A stretch of DNA of 64,000 bases from Adiantum capillus-veneris. Its lineage: Eukaryota > Streptophyta > Polypodiopsida > Polypodiales > Pteridaceae. Of this stretch, positions 43,180 to 55,451 are shown one piece after another. A program made the translations under genes and the position numbers. The notes beneath the pieces were generated by a model. It searched no databases and was not told where the DNA came from. It saw only the letters and a list, made by a program, of their open reading frames with translations. Location: contig CM043971.1 of assembly GCA_014529385.2 (NCBI GenBank), positions 25,398,769-25,462,768 of the forward strand, read 5' to 3'. The stretch's first letter is position 1. Each line of letters begins with the position of its first letter.

Positions 43180-44373
43180 AAAGACAATCAAAATTCATCA
43201 ATTTAGTAAGCACCTTTCTATTGTTGAGATTGAATGCATACAATTCCGGCAAAAGTGGAAGTTCTTCACATGTAAGATCTACCCTGAGTTGTGCAAGAGT
43301 TGTGCATGACATTGTCTCCATCACAGTAAGTAGGCTGTCTCAAAAGTAGAGCTCCATTGATAGAGGTTTGTTCTCGAGGCTATTCTCTGTATCTTGGTCG
43401 AGTGGAATAAGCTGCCCACCAAGAAGATGATATCTAATATAGTAAAACAACACTAAGAAATTTTGAGAGCTTATAATGAACTTGCAAATTATGGACTTCT
43501 TTTGCAAAATACAGATTTTGTTCTGTGATTGTTTCCTATCCCAATTATCATCTAAAAAGTCCAAACAGCTCTCAAACTTGCAAATGAACATTGTTGCGGT
43601 AGTTCTTATTTGCTCATCGAAGAAAAAATCTACGAACACTTCAAGAGGCATAAATAGTGTGAGCCGAACTATTTTTGTGGCAATTGAATACTTGAGGGAC
43701 TTTTGTATATCCTAAAACAACTTATTCCTAAAGCTTTCACTAGTTTGCGAAGCTGGCAATCCTTGTTGTCAAAGGATGGAAGTGACAAAGGAGCTACATG
43801 ACCCCAACCAATGGAAGTTCTCGGTTCCACATATGACATATCATAAAAGAAAATTCCATTATTTGCAAGTTCCTTGTGTTGTCTTCCTCGGTACATTTGC
43901 TCACCAATAAATGCATGGAAAGCATCAAAAATCCCAACTATGCTCTCAACTGGTTGCCAATCTGTCCTATTCGATGGATAAATATCTGAAACATACCAAA
44001 GATGATATACACCACTTAACCTTTGAATATAATCATGCACTAAGCGAGATGCTCAAAATAACTTACAGTTTGGTCGATGCCTTGGAAAACTTGGAGGAGA
44101 TGTTTGCAACCTTAAGTCTGCATGCTGGAAAGCATGTTGTATGAGGACCTCTTTCACCCGCTTGATTTGTGCACACACTTTAAACTTTTTAACTTGTCCC
44201 TTGAAAGCCTCCACGAAATCATTGCGTTGCCTCCTCTTCCTCCTCCTAGTTTGCAGTAGAACCAAACTTCCGATAGTTATTCGAGATGGTATCCATGCTT
44301 GATCGTCTGTAGTATAACTGTTAAAAATGATAACAGAGTCAATGGTAGTGCTAGGCCTTCGAGAAGTAGTCAT
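43180..44373 (-). CDS. Unrecognised spliced gene with basic cluster
   Basis: The ATG at about 44373 starts TTSRRPSTTIDSVIIFNSYT. A basic RRRKRRQRND cluster at about residue 44 looks like a nuclear signal. A phase-1 intron (GTAAGT...GTTTCAG, about 44057-43989) joins the first exon to a second one with FDAFHAFIGEQMYRGRQHKEL and VEPRTSIGWGHVAPL. A third coding stretch (about 43700-43345) reads MPLEVFVDFFFDEQIRTTA and contains CKFESCLDFLDD. Coding quality persists to about 43200. I recognise no domain. It lies between a gypsy gag and a gypsy pol on the same strand, so it may belong to a DNA transposon inserted there or be a small host gene. Confidence 0.45.
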
Positions 44374-44704
44374 GGTGTGCAATAGAATACACAGAAAGGT
44401 TAGAGAAAATATGAAAAAGGGAAGAAGTTTTAAGAGGGAAGTACAGCTACTCAAAGTCATATTTGGGCGGGAACAAAGATACTAGATAGAGTCTTCAATG
44501 AAAGTTCTGAAATTCCTCGGTACAGAGTTAGTACGGCTTACAGCATTTGTGCCTTGAAAGCGTGAAATTGTGCAATTTGATGAACAAAAATAATATTTCC
44601 TCCCTTTTTTTAAAAACTTAATGGACCCAACTGACTTTCCTCCTAGTGCTAACCATCTTAGACCAGGTTCTACGCATCTTTGGGGAAAGGTGGAGGAGTT
44701 GTTG

Positions 44705-45961
44705 CTATGAGATCTTTGGTCCTTGCTTACTCACATCTGCTATGAGGTCATAGGGTATGGATTCCACCCCAAGTGGAAAGTCTTCTACTCCTATGCGCCT
44801 CCTTGACCTACTCTTCCTTTTCTTGTCTCCTATCACTCGAGAGGAACCCTCATTCCCTTTATCCGGCTCTGAAGCTTCCATTTCATTAGTTCTTTGTCTC
44901 CTAACTCTCTTTATGGGCATGGCAACACCTTCCTCCATTTTTTCTTTCCCTTTATCCTTACCATTGTCAAGACTTATGACAGAGACATCTCTATCCTCTC
45001 CACCTGATGGTAGTGGAGGGATTTCTGCTGGTGCTTGTGGTGGTGGAGGAGGGGGTCTCAATATTTGAATTGGTGGAGCCACATGTGCATTTTATCCATT
45101 TGGCGGTCTTGCTCGAGGAGGGGTGACTTGCTGGCGTGGAGGTCGTCTTTGATTACCATTTCCTTGATAGTGTCGTGGGTGAGGGAAATAATACATGCCG
45201 TGACCTACCTCTCCACAATTGTAGCAAACGTACTCATGGGTTTTCCTTTGTCCTTCTTGTCTATTTAGTTCATTTCTTGGATGGGGAGCCCCTACACCTT
45301 GAACCAAATTGATGGACATGCTCTCTAGCTGATTGGTGATTTGTTGAAGCAGCTCTTGTTGAGATGACTCTTGGTCTATTGCTCCTGTCCTTGCTACTAC
45401 CCTTGCCGTAGGTTGAGCTAGTGGTGGAGGCTCCATTCCTCCTTGTAGCTAGCTATCCTTCTCCCTTGCATAATTCATAGATTTCTCAAAGGTGTTTGGG
45501 AATTTACCTTTTACCTTTTTTCGAAGGATGGGGTAAAGCCCTACTAGGAAACAATCCTTCTTTAGGCACTGTGGCGCCCTTTTCCCTTCGCCTAGTGATG
45601 CACACCACTTCTCCCACAGGTTGGAAAACTTCCCTTCATAGCTTCTATAGTCATTGGGTGATGTTTGGCATAGCTCTAAGAGTTGTCTTCATATCTCCTC
45701 TGGAGGCTCATGATGGCAAAATTCTTCAATGAAGGCTGTTTTTAAGGCTTCCTAGTCTCTTCTTTCTTTGGGTGCCAAAGTTTGATACCATACTTTAGCA
45801 CCTTCTCTTAAGACTAGTCGAAAGGCCCTTAGCTTTGTGGCCTCATCATCCCTTCCTGACACTAAAAATGCCATTTTCAAATTATCCAAAAAGTTTGAAG
45901 CAACCTCCCCAGGCTTACCATAAAAATTAGGGAAGGCCATAATGTAACTGAGAGAGTACAC
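44705..45961 (-). pseudogene. Ty3/gypsy Gag
   Basis: The amino-terminal capsid reads MAFPNFYGKPGEVASNFLDN and FRLVLREGAKVWYQTL at 45940-45770. The frame then breaks with stops but remains readable (WEKWCASLGEGK, AREKDS). A 115-codon frame (45436-45092) holds the zinc knuckle CYNCGEVGHGMYYFPHPR, in which His replaces the last Cys. A Pro-rich and then acidic/basic tail (45082-44705) includes KRVRRQRTNE and KKRKSRSRRR. This is typical of plant gypsy Gag. The element is broken. Pol at 40640-42990 might be its continuation but is separated by the unrecognised gene. Confidence 0.7.
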
Positions 45962-46034
45962 AATTACACAAACAGCTCCAATTTATTGAAAGTAGAGTAT
46001 GATAAGTACAATTTGGAGCTTTAGAATAGCTAGC

Positions 46035-46857
46035 TCAAAATAGGATGAATATTGACACATCAAAGGAGTGGTAATAATCTACTAAGGGTAGAATGACAGG
46101 ATGAGGAGAGCGCAAGATTTTCCCAAGTCTTTCAGCTCCAAACAACAAGGCTATTCTTTGCTGATAGAATAATTTCCTATCAATACATATATTAACATGC
46201 ATATGATGCACAAAATGGAAAGGAAACATATGTGGATCATTATTGTTATTATTAGCATCCATAATTACCTACAAAAATAGACTAGCTTAGTTGCACCATC
46301 TTTGGACCAATGAGCCTGATCAGCCACAAAAGGTCGGCACCTCGGATCACTTCTACTCTTCCTGACGCGTTTGTGAAGATGTAGGGGGTGATGGAAACAC
46401 TTCTTACTATGCCGAGGCTTTTTGCAAGTAGTAGATGGATGCTATTTCCATAATCAGCATGACGAACAAAAGTTATACCATTAATGTGCAAAACATCATC
46501 AACAAGGACAGTCTCTTTAGATTGAGATAACTTCTTTAAAATTAGCAACAAAGGTAAAGCGAGAAGGCTCTTCACCCGATCACGAAAGCACTTTGGACAA
46601 TATCCAAAGAAATCTTCATGCGGACAAGAGGTTGGCTTAGGACTGGTGGCGTCTGGATTCACAAAGTGCACTGGGAGCACACACATACGAGCGGCAATCT
46701 TATAGGAAAGCCTCCACCTCTTTGCTTCATGAGGGTTTAGGGATGAAATTCATGGTTGTAGGTTTGATGCTGAAGCTGGTTGATCACTGGCCTTTTTCTT
46801 GCCAAAAGTGGTCATGTAACCCTCACTAAATGAGATGGGACCAAATGTCACCTTCAT
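46035..46857 (-). pseudogene. Unrecognised coding remnant with a Cys-rich motif
   Basis: From an ATG near 46857 one frame runs to 46282, with a single TGA near 46745. It includes MTTFGKKKASDQP, HEAKRWRLSYKIAARMCVLP, CPHEDFFGYCPKC and FVRHADYGNSIHLLLAKSLG. The spaced Cys/His residues could bind zinc. After a GTAATT sequence that could be a donor, a second frame (46262-46035) follows, starting with an Asn run. Domain and function are unknown. It lies just upstream of the gypsy gag on the same strand. Confidence 0.4.
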
Positions 46858-46859
46858 GC

Positions 46860-47638
46860 TTGAGCACGTGCTGCAGCTTTAGGCCACTTAGGTGTGGATG
46901 TGATCTTTATTTCTTAATTACCTTTTTAGGAAAGAGAGGTCTAGTAGTACTCTCTCTTCCTTTAATGTGTGTTATGGTACTTTCGTGTGTATTGATGTAG
47001 AGAATTTCATTTGTGTGTGCATCGGGGGTTATTGGAACATTCATAGGTTAAGAGGAAAGGTAAATCAAGCTCTTCTCCTCATTCTTCTTCGTTGGTGATG
47101 ATCACGAATAAGGCAAGGAGAGGGACTTACTTCTTGAATGTTGATGACGCTACAGCCAGGAAACAAGGTCTCAATGAAATCTTTCAGGGCCTCCAGAGCC
47201 TCCTCCTCCTCTGTCCTCCAATTTGCAAACTCCTCAAGTCACTTGTCCATGTTGAAAATTGCACACCTTCATTGTTTGTGAACTGAACGTCTTTGTAGCC
47301 CTCCTCCATGGGGGCACCAAAATGAGGGCCGAAATGCGGAGCCGTCAGGGGGTGGCCTCTACACCTCCTTGTCGATCCTCCTCAATGGCAATGGGGTAGA
47401 AAAATCCACCAAAACGATAGGGGGCACCACCTAGCTTGTGTGCGGCTAGGACGTTGAGTAGGTAACACACTATGCAATGGACCATATGGAATGCTTCTTG
47501 TCATGAGAGAGAGAGAGAGAGAGGGAGAGCACTCTACCAAAACCCTAAATAAAAAAATCACTCACTAATCCCCAAGACCATCGGAGAAGAAGAGAGTGGA
47601 ACCATCTTGACCATTTGCATGACCTTGAACACACACAT

Positions 47639-47704
<66 letters not shown>

Positions 47705-49020
47705 ATGGGGCTGTGTTTTAGGTATTGTATACTTATTCCATCATGAGAGAGTGATAGGGAAGGAGTTTTAGGGCTAGGAGTTCACATACCACCAAGTGAT
47801 AAGCAATACATCATGCATAATAAGTAAGAGTAAGAACCACGAGAGAGATTTGTGGAAATATGGCATAAGGAAACCATGTAACTATCAACACAAGACCATA
47901 CTTACAATAGAGAGACTTAATGGGTAGCCATGGATACTCCAAGTGTAGGCATGAAGCTCAAGCACCGAGGCTTAAGAGGGGGTGTGTGTAGCGTAACCCT
48001 CTAGCAACTTGTTACCCTATTGTGTTGTGTGTCTTTTGTGTGTAGAAGAGGCCTCTTTATATAGGAGAGGGGAAGCTTGATTAATATGGAGTTAATTGCT
48101 AATTGCAATTAACTTTTTCAAAGTGGATGGTGCAGTGATGATGAAGCTCCTCTCCACCACTTTGGTTTTTTGCATGATGGCCAAGTGGTGACTAGGCCTA
48201 AAAGATGCCTCTAGCCATGTGAGTGGCCACTCTAGCTAGAGGGCAAATGATGTGGTAAGTGAGGTATAATGATGTACAAAGGTGAGAGAAAGAGGGGTTT
48301 TTACAAGGTTGGGTGAGAGAGAGTTGAGGGTAAAGTGGTTGTGTGTGTGTGGAAGCAAGAAAACAGGGTAGGCAAACCTGTCTCACTGTGAGCTGCCAAC
48401 AGGGTCCCACCATTTTGGACATAGCTCCTCGCTCAGAGCTCCAAAAAAATAAAATAAAAATATTGGCAAAGAGATGAGCTCACAAGCTACAACTTTCATT
48501 TACGCCACTTTGAAAAATTCGGTGTGGAGCTATGTGCTAAAATTCGAGCTAATAAACATGTATTTTCCACATCCCAAAAGCCTTGGTGGACCATATGACC
48601 TTACCTTTCCTTATGCTTCCAAAGATGACTCATTTATGCCTTGTGTGAACATGATGTATACCCATGACTCACCTTGCAACAATCCAAGAGAAGATAATGA
48701 TAGAGATATGCAAATATAATGAAAATAGAAAATAAGAAATAAAATGAAGGGAAAATAATTAGGAATGAGATAATAAATAGTAAAAATATTAGAAAAATAG
48801 TTGATGATGTGGAAAGTGTTTCTCACTTTTATTAAGATAAATATGATGGGTTTTATTTATTTTTGAAAGATAAAACAGGAAAAACAAGCCAAATCTACTA
48901 GTAGGAAAAAAATGCTAAAGATAGAAATGCTAGAGGTGGTTCATACACTAAAAGCATTTGGATTCTTTGGAGAGGATACACATGAAAAATATCGAGTGGA
49001 GGTGCATGCAAAAAGCCACC
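46860..49020. other. Unassigned region with a long (AG)n microsatellite
   Basis: A nearly perfect (AG)n of about 29 units lies at 47644-47701, with a shorter one at 47506-47524. The plus frame 47092-47286 and the minus frame 48198-48422 have no recognisable motif. The sequence at 47000-48060 looks like a promoter/LTR-like stretch without a matching partner in the window. Confidence 0.45.
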
Positions 49021-49023
49021 ATC

Positions 49024-50253
49024 AGTATGAAGTCACTGAGTCATGCCAAAAATCTTGCCCACTAGCCTCGTGCATATATGGGTACATAGCGCTGCAAGTT
49101 TTGGAAGTGGCCTTGTAAAAATTCATGTACAAAGGTGTGATTTTTCCAAGCTTGAATGCTGATGTTTTGGGTTGTTCAAGACTCCAAAATATGTTTTTAA
49201 ATAAGTATTTTCAGTCGTGCTTGATAGCTTGTGAATCGGACTTGTACATCATGAGTTATGAGCATCCAAAGCGGGCGATCTCAACTTAGAAGGTGATTAC
49301 AGGTGCATGCGAGAAGGGAAACTAGGCCAACTTGGGGGTCTAACATTATAAATGTTGGAGTTTAATATTTTTGGAGATAGCCGAGGTGATGGGCTTTGAG
49401 CCATTTGTTACAGTGCATCATTCGGTGACCGGAGCAGCAAGGTATGCCTCGGGGAAAATTGTCCGAGAAGCCCTCTCATGCTTTGGGAGAAGCTGGGAAT
49501 TTTTGGGGAATTTGGGAAGCTTGGAGGATGATTCCAAGCGGCAATGGATTAATGCCACATGGGGGGGAGGAAGTGGAAATTGGAGGGTATAAGAGGGGGA
49601 GTGGGTAGCCCCTAAGGGTGTATCAAAGGAGCTAATGGATCTTCCTTGCCTTGCTTGTGAGCGCTCATGAAGTTTGGGGGAGGGAAGGGTGCCCATTTTG
49701 AGTTCCCATTGCCTAGACATGCGCCTGACCATCTTTTTGGTCCCTGGACACTTGTCCCCATCCCATTCCTTGGTCAAATGGTCACCGACATCTCATTTTT
49801 GACCGAAAAAAGGCCAAAATTGGACCAATTAAAAGGTACCCAAGGAGAGAACCATGTCGGCTTAGAGAAGAGAGAAAACCCCATGGGATAAGAGCAAAAA
49901 AAAATCCCCTTTTAATAGCTGCAATTCCTTGCACACCTTTTTTCCTAACAGAGACTAGCTTTTTTGGAGCTTTTGAGAGAGACCCCATTTTCAAAATCTT
50001 GTAACTCTCTCGTCTGTTGTCGGAATCAAGCATATGGATACTCTCTGGAGGTCTACACAACACGAGCTTTGTATTTATGATCTTGGTTTTTAGAAATTTT
50101 AATCATGGGTCGGGTTAGGGTTGTTTCGCTTCCAACTTTATAGGTATTTGGCATAGGTGTTTTTCGTAGCTTTATGGTGTTTCCTTCGGACGGTGTGGTG
50201 TATGGAAGGCTATAAAGGTTATTGTTTTTCTTGTTGTTTGCATGGTAACATCA
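49024..50253 (+). repeat. 5' LTR of the Tat-lineage gypsy element, ~1.2 kb
   Basis: This segment aligns end to end with 55452-58281 after removal of the nested element there. Shared words include CACTAGCCTCGTG, GCAAGTTTTGGAAGTGG, GATTTTTCCAAGCTTGAATG, GTGATTACAGG/GGGTGCATGCGAGAAGG and TAACATCA at the end. The reading frames at 49371-49592, 49418-49777 and 49667-49891 also appear in the 3' copy and are LTR shadows. The exact first base is not pinned. LTR divergence of several percent suggests an old insertion. Confidence 0.85.
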
Positions 50254-50522
50254 TTTTGGTGATTGCACAGAGTAGTAAGTGCTGCTATGCTCCCATTTCT
50301 GTGAAATATCCTTCTGGACAACCGCCTATGTATGTGCAAATTGTGCACATCACTTGAGGCATTAGTATAATTGGATTGCAGCCTGTGGAGGGTCATGAGG
50401 TTTTGTGAAGCCAAGCAATGGGGCTGGGTTACCCAGTGTGAGGTGGATTAGGTACTGGAGCGCTCCATCGACATCCCTTGAGTTTTTGACGTCACATGTA
50501 AGTGTTTTTGTGGCAATCAAAC

Positions 50523-51520
50523 ATGGCAGACGAGTTCCCATAGTTTCATGGATTGCCTAATGAAAATGCACAGACGTTTATTGAAAAGTTGGAAGTTAAT
50601 TGCTTACTGTGCAATATACTAGACCAAGCTATATTCTTGCGGCTACGACAATATAGTTTATAGGATGAGGCAAAATTTTGGTTACAAAATTTTGAGGAGT
50701 TGATGCACGCACAAAATCTAGGGGTGGTTTTGGACTACAACCATGTGAAGCAAGATTCCCTAGCACAATACCGATCCATTGAAGAACCTGATGAAGCTTG
50801 GTATGAAATTCTAGGGTACACTCAGAGGGCTAATCAGAGTGTTGATGATTTTGTCATGTAGTTCACCCGTTTATGGGATAAATGGGCCCGGGCTTTGGGA
50901 AACGAGATCCCTCCATCCATGTTAAAGAAGGACCGTATTGTGGCAAACCTAAAAGAAACTTTGAAGTTCAAAGTAGAGCTGAAAAGACCCGCCACCTTCA
51001 AGGAGGCAGTCATCATTGCCAAAGAGAAAGAAAGGAAATCTCAAAGGCTTAATGAATACGGGAAGGCGGTCCCTGAGCAAAATAATAGTAGCCAAAAGAA
51101 GGAGAATCAGGCAGAAGCTGGAGGTCAACGTGTTCAAAGGGCTGCTAGTACCAAACAGTTACAACAAAATATGCAAGATATGATGACCATGATGCAAGAA
51201 TTGTGACTTAGTGTCCACGATGGTGGAGGTGGTCATGGTCATGGACGTGGTAGAGGAATGGCTCAGGCATGTGAAGCTTAGCCTAATGCAAATTTTGGTC
51301 ATGGACAAGGAGGTTTTGAGCCACAAAGAAGGTTCATCCCCACTTGTTATAATTGTGGTGAACTTGGTCATATTAGTAGTTATTGTTCAAAGCCAGTAAG
51401 GATAGGAGGGGATATGTTCCCACGTCCTCAACAGATCCCTAATAGAGCTAATGATTATGCATTGGATATATGAGGAGATCAAGGTACTGGACATGAAAAT
51501 CAAGCCTCAACTTTTGGTGG
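50523..51520 (+). pseudogene. Tat-lineage Gag with stops
   Basis: From the ATG at 50523 the frame reads GLPNENAQTFIEKLEVNCLL and AKFWLQNFEELMHAQN. It continues with WDKWARALGNEIPPSML and ELKRPATFKEAVIIAKEKE, ending with a Gly/His-rich stretch and the zinc knuckle CYNCGELGHISSYC at about 51346. In-frame stops occur near 50541, 50660, 50860, 51205 and 51280, several of them TAG. The internal region from 50254 to 50522 is the leader. A clear PBS was not found there. Confidence 0.75.
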
Positions 51521-51556
51521 TCATGTGGGTGTTGTGCGAGTCAAAAAGAAAGAAGT

Positions 51557-52143
51557 AGGTGTGCTGCCATTAGGCAAAAGAGAGAGGGAAGGCTATGCAG
51601 CACTAGGGCCTAGCATGAAGAAGCAAAAAGAGAAAGAGGGTGAAAATGCAAAAGTCAAGAGAAAGAGAAAGCCTTGTAGACAATTTGAAGTGATGGATTT
51701 ACCATTGGAAGAAGGCCAAACATCTTACAGTTTAAAGGAAGACCTGATTGGGAGGAAAGTAGATTGTACTTATGGACAGTTAATGAATATGGTGCCCAAA
51801 CTTAAAAGGAAGTGGAAGGCATTAGTGAGTCCTGAAAAAGAGTCGAAGCAGGTGTGCTGCCATTAGGCAAAAGAGAGAGGGAAGGCTATGCAGCACTAGG
51901 GCCTAGCATGAAGAAGCAAAAAGAGAAAGAGGGTGAAAATGCAAAAGTCAAGAGAAAGAGAAAGCCTTGTAGACAATTTGAAGTGATGGATTTACCATTG
52001 GAAGAAGGCCAAACATCTTACAGTTTAAAGGAAGACCTGATTGGGAGGAAAGTAGATTGTACTTATGGACAGTTAATGAATATGGTGCCCAAACTTAAAA
52101 GGAAGTGGAAGGCATTAGTGAGTCCTGAAAAAGAGTCGAAGCA
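51557..52143 (+). repeat. Perfect 293-bp tandem duplication
   Basis: 51558-51850 and 51851-52143 appear identical throughout, including GTGTGCTGCCATTAGGC at the start and AAAAAGAGTCGAAGCA at the end. Since 293 is not a multiple of three, the duplication shifts the frame. Each unit encodes a Lys/Arg-rich linker between Gag and protease (KKQKEKEGENAKVKRKRKPC). The lack of divergence means a very recent event or an assembly artefact. Confidence 0.9.
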
Positions 52144-52162
52144 TGGACAAGTTAGAGTTTTG

Positions 52163-52700
52163 TGTGTGTGAGAGTTACCCGACATCTGTCGTGTGGTGAA
52201 CGCTTGGCACAAAGGTTTGGGCATGGGAGAAGCCTACATTGATGGAGGTGCTCAAGTTTGTGTGATCACACAGTCATGTGTCGAGAGACTGGGTCTCATT
52301 ACATGCGGAAGCTCTGGGTTTTGGATTTGACTAGCAAACCATGCCAAAGTGAAATGTTTGGTAATCTTTTGGATGCAGGGTTCATTGTGCCAATGGATAA
52401 TGCTGAATGGGTGAGCCCTGTAGTAGTCACCTCGAAGAAAGATAGGCATTGGAGAGTTTGTGTTGATTACAAGCAACTAAATGCGATGACCAAGAAAGGT
52501 CCTTACCCTTTACCTTTTATTGATCAATTTCTAGATGCAGTGGCTGGTTTTGAGAGATACAATGTCTCTGATGGGTATTCAGGATACTTTCAGCTTATCC
52601 TTGCTTCTGAAGACCAAAAAAAGACTACTTTTATCACGCCATGGGGTTGTTTTTGTTTTGTTTCCTTCCTTTTGGGTTGACAAATGGGTCAGGAGCCTTC
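52163..52700 (+). pseudogene. Tat-lineage protease and reverse transcriptase start
   Basis: A retropepsin-like box AYIDGGAQVCVIT with DGGA appears near 52232, where DSGA is usual. After an abrupt break the RT begins with LLDAGFIVPMDNAEWVSPVV, KKDRHWRVCVDYKQLNAMT, PLPFIDQFLDAVAG and YNVSDGYSGYFQL. The part between protease and RT is missing, so a deletion of several hundred bases is likely. A frameshift at about 52680 ends the long frame. Confidence 0.8.
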
Positions 52701-54226
52701 GAAAGAAAAGTAGATTGGGTCCTTACCCCGCTCCTTGGGAAGTTTGTCAAAGGATTCATAGATGATTTTTGTGTATACAGGTAAAGGAAAGAGCATGTTC
52801 AAAATCTTGAAATGACTTTTGCAAGGTATGATGAATGTGGAGGTTAGCTAAACCCTAAAAAATGTCATTTGGCACAGCCACGGGTGAAGTTTCTTGGGCA
52901 TGTTATTTTAGAAAATGGGATTGAAGAAGATCCAGAGAAAGTGGAGGCTTTGCTCTTACTGTCATCTCCAAAAGATACCAAACAGTTGGCCACTTTCATA
53001 TAAAAAGTTAAATACCTTTCTCGCTTCATACCTTTGGCATCAGAGCTATTGTATCCATTGCAGCAAACATTTAAGAATGATCCCTAGGAGTGGTCTCATG
53101 AGTGTGACGATGTTTTTGACAAAGTTAAAGAAGTTTTGAGTACGTTACCTATTATGCAAGCTCCTGACTGGGAAAAGGAGTTTTATGTTAACCCATCAGT
53201 GGGAGATGATGCTATTGGAGCTATGTTATTACAAAGGGGGAAGGAATATTCGTATATGAAGCCTGTTCATTATGCTAGCAGAGTGAATACTCCTCATGAG
53301 AGAGATTTTTTTGAGATTGAATTGGTGATGACCAATATGGTTTATGCTTGCAGACGATTCAGACACTACTTGCTACAAAAGTCATTCACCTTTCTCACCA
53401 GTTATTCATTGATTCCCCAACTGTTCAATAATTCAAATATATCAAAAACAGTAATGAAATGGGTTATTGAGCTTCAGGAGTTTCAATTCACCTTTCTGGT
53501 GGAGGAAAGTACTTGAGCTACCCTGGCAGATCTTCTCACTTATAATGATACTCCGGTTTTGGCTAAAGAAGAGGTGGTGCAAAAGAAGGAAGTCGGGACT
53601 CTTGCTATCCCTAATACTTCACTATTATACTTTGATGGTTCTTATCAAAGAAGTCATGATGCTGCTTTAGGAGGCATTGTTATTTATGATGCACAAGGAA
53701 GCTTATGAGAAAGCAAGGAGTGAAACTTGATGCCAAAAGTAACAATGAACTAGAATACATGGCTATGGAAGGTGGTTTGCATATTTTTTTACAATTGGGT
53801 ATTATTCGCTTGCAAATTAAAGGAGATGCTTTGTTGGTTGTAAAGAAAGTGTTGGGAGTATGGAAGAATAAGAACCCTAAACTGAAAAATTTATGCTTCA
53901 AAGTGAAAGTGTTTCTCAAAAAGCTTGAAGCATGGAGTTTGCAACATATTGAGAGGTCTCTAAATCAAGAAGCTCATGATGCTGCCCAAGAGATGATCAC
54001 TTGTGTGTTTGTGGTAAAGACAGATGCCCCTTTATATCATGGGAGGGGAATCTTATCAAAGGAAGTGGATTTTATATTGACAAGTGTTCTATCTAAAGGT
54101 TTTCCGTCTTCTAAAAAATATGTGTTCATAAGGAAAGCCAGAAAATACAAAATGCTTGATGATGTGCTTTACATGAAAGGAGGTGATTTGGTTTTGCATC
54201 GTGTGCCTTGGAAAGAGGAAATTTAA
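52700..54226 (+). pseudogene. Tat-lineage RT end, RNase H and second (aRNH) RNase H
   Basis: RT palm and connection residues (NPKKCHLAQPRVKFLGHVI) are followed by the first RNase H with EKEFYVNPSVGDDAIGAMLL and YASRVNTPHERDFFEIELV at 53140-53350. A second RNase H begins at about 53620 with LLYFDGSYQRSHDAALGGIV. It continues through NNELEYMAMEGGLHIFLQLG and LQIKGDALLVVKKVLG to LQHIERSLNQEAHDAAQEM. Two RNase H domains in series are diagnostic of the Tat lineage. Several stops are present. Confidence 0.85.
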
Positions 54227-55410
54227 AAAAACTAGAAGAAAATCATGAGGGATCTTGTGGAGGCCATTTTGCTTTGAAGATCATGTTGCATAAGGTCTTG
54301 CAAGAAGGTTATATGGCCGAGTATTCAACAGGATGTTAATCATTGGTGTAAGTCATCTTTGACTTGTCAGAGGATGAGAAAGAGAATTTTGAAGCGTGAG
54401 TTGCGGAAGGAAATCTTAGCTTTTGATGTGTTTGAAAAATGGGGTGTTGATGCTATTGGACCCTTACCTATGGCTAGCAAGAGAAATGCTTACATTTTGA
54501 CAACAGTGGATTATTTGTCACAATGGGTAGAAGCCAAAGTTGTCAAACAGATTACTAGTAAAGACATGGAAAATTTGTTTATGAGTACATATGTTGCAAA
54601 TTTGGTGTGCCATTAGAGCTACTTTCGGATAGAGGACCAGGATTTAGAGGAGAGCTATTTGATTTCTTATGCAAAAAGCTCAATATACAACAAAGGTACA
54701 TTTCTCCCTATTATCCACAATGCAATGGTCTTAATTAAAGGTTCAATGGAGAGTTGGTGAAGATATTGACAAAAATGACTCAAACACATGGGAAGACTTG
54801 GGATTCAGAGTTGTCTTGTGCATTATGGGCCTATAGAATTGCTATCAAAACGAGCACATGATTTTTCCATTACCACTTGGTTTATGGCAGGAAAGCTTTA
54901 TTGACAATTCAAGTGTTAATTCCTGCTCTCAAGTTGTTGTCAATGGAATATGAGGAGCAAACGAATGCATGGTAGAAAAGATTATTGGATTTACAATGCT
55001 TGCAATTGGATAGAGTTTTAGCTTTGAGTTATTATGAGGAAGTGTCAAGAAGGCTCAACTAAAATCCAATGAATGCGTGGAGGACAAGAAAGCTGGACAA
55101 TAGTAAGCTGGACAATATCTTTCAAAAGAAATTTCAAATCAAATGGGAAGGTCTGTTTACTATTGTAAGAAAATTTAAAAATGGCACATATTAGTTGGCA
55201 GACCTAAATGGTGCTCCGCATAAGTATCGTGTTAATGGCTATAGATTGAAGAAGTATCTGGCATGTTTGATGACAATTGTGATTGATGAAATGCTATCAA
55301 TAGAAGAAGGCAATGTAGAGGCATCTGAAAATGTGGATGAGGTTTCTAGGGATGAAATGCAGTAGTTGTTCACCCTAGACACCTCTGCTTGTCATGAATG
55401 ACTAAGCAAA
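54227..55410 (+). pseudogene. Tat-lineage integrase and C-terminal tail
   Basis: The finger region (LTCQRMRKRILKREL) leads to KWGVDAIGPLPMASKRNAYI and VDYLSQWVEAKVVKQIT. The next frame holds LSDRGPGFRGELFDFLCKKL and ISPYYPQCNGLN, then WAYRIAIKTST. The tail reads KFQIKWEGLFTIVRKFKNGT, LNGAPHKYRVNGYRLKKY and an acidic end. Stops and one frame change at about 54616 inactivate it. A polypurine tract, AAAAAATGGGGGGT, follows at about 55408-55421. Confidence 0.82.
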
Positions 55411-55451
55411 AAATGGGGGGTTGGCAAGCTATGTCAGGCAGTTTTTGGATA

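Noticed and set aside
49371-49891. ORFs in 49.4-49.9 kb and again at 57.3-57.9 kb
   Set aside because: They lie inside the two LTRs of the Tat element and reflect repeat sequence.
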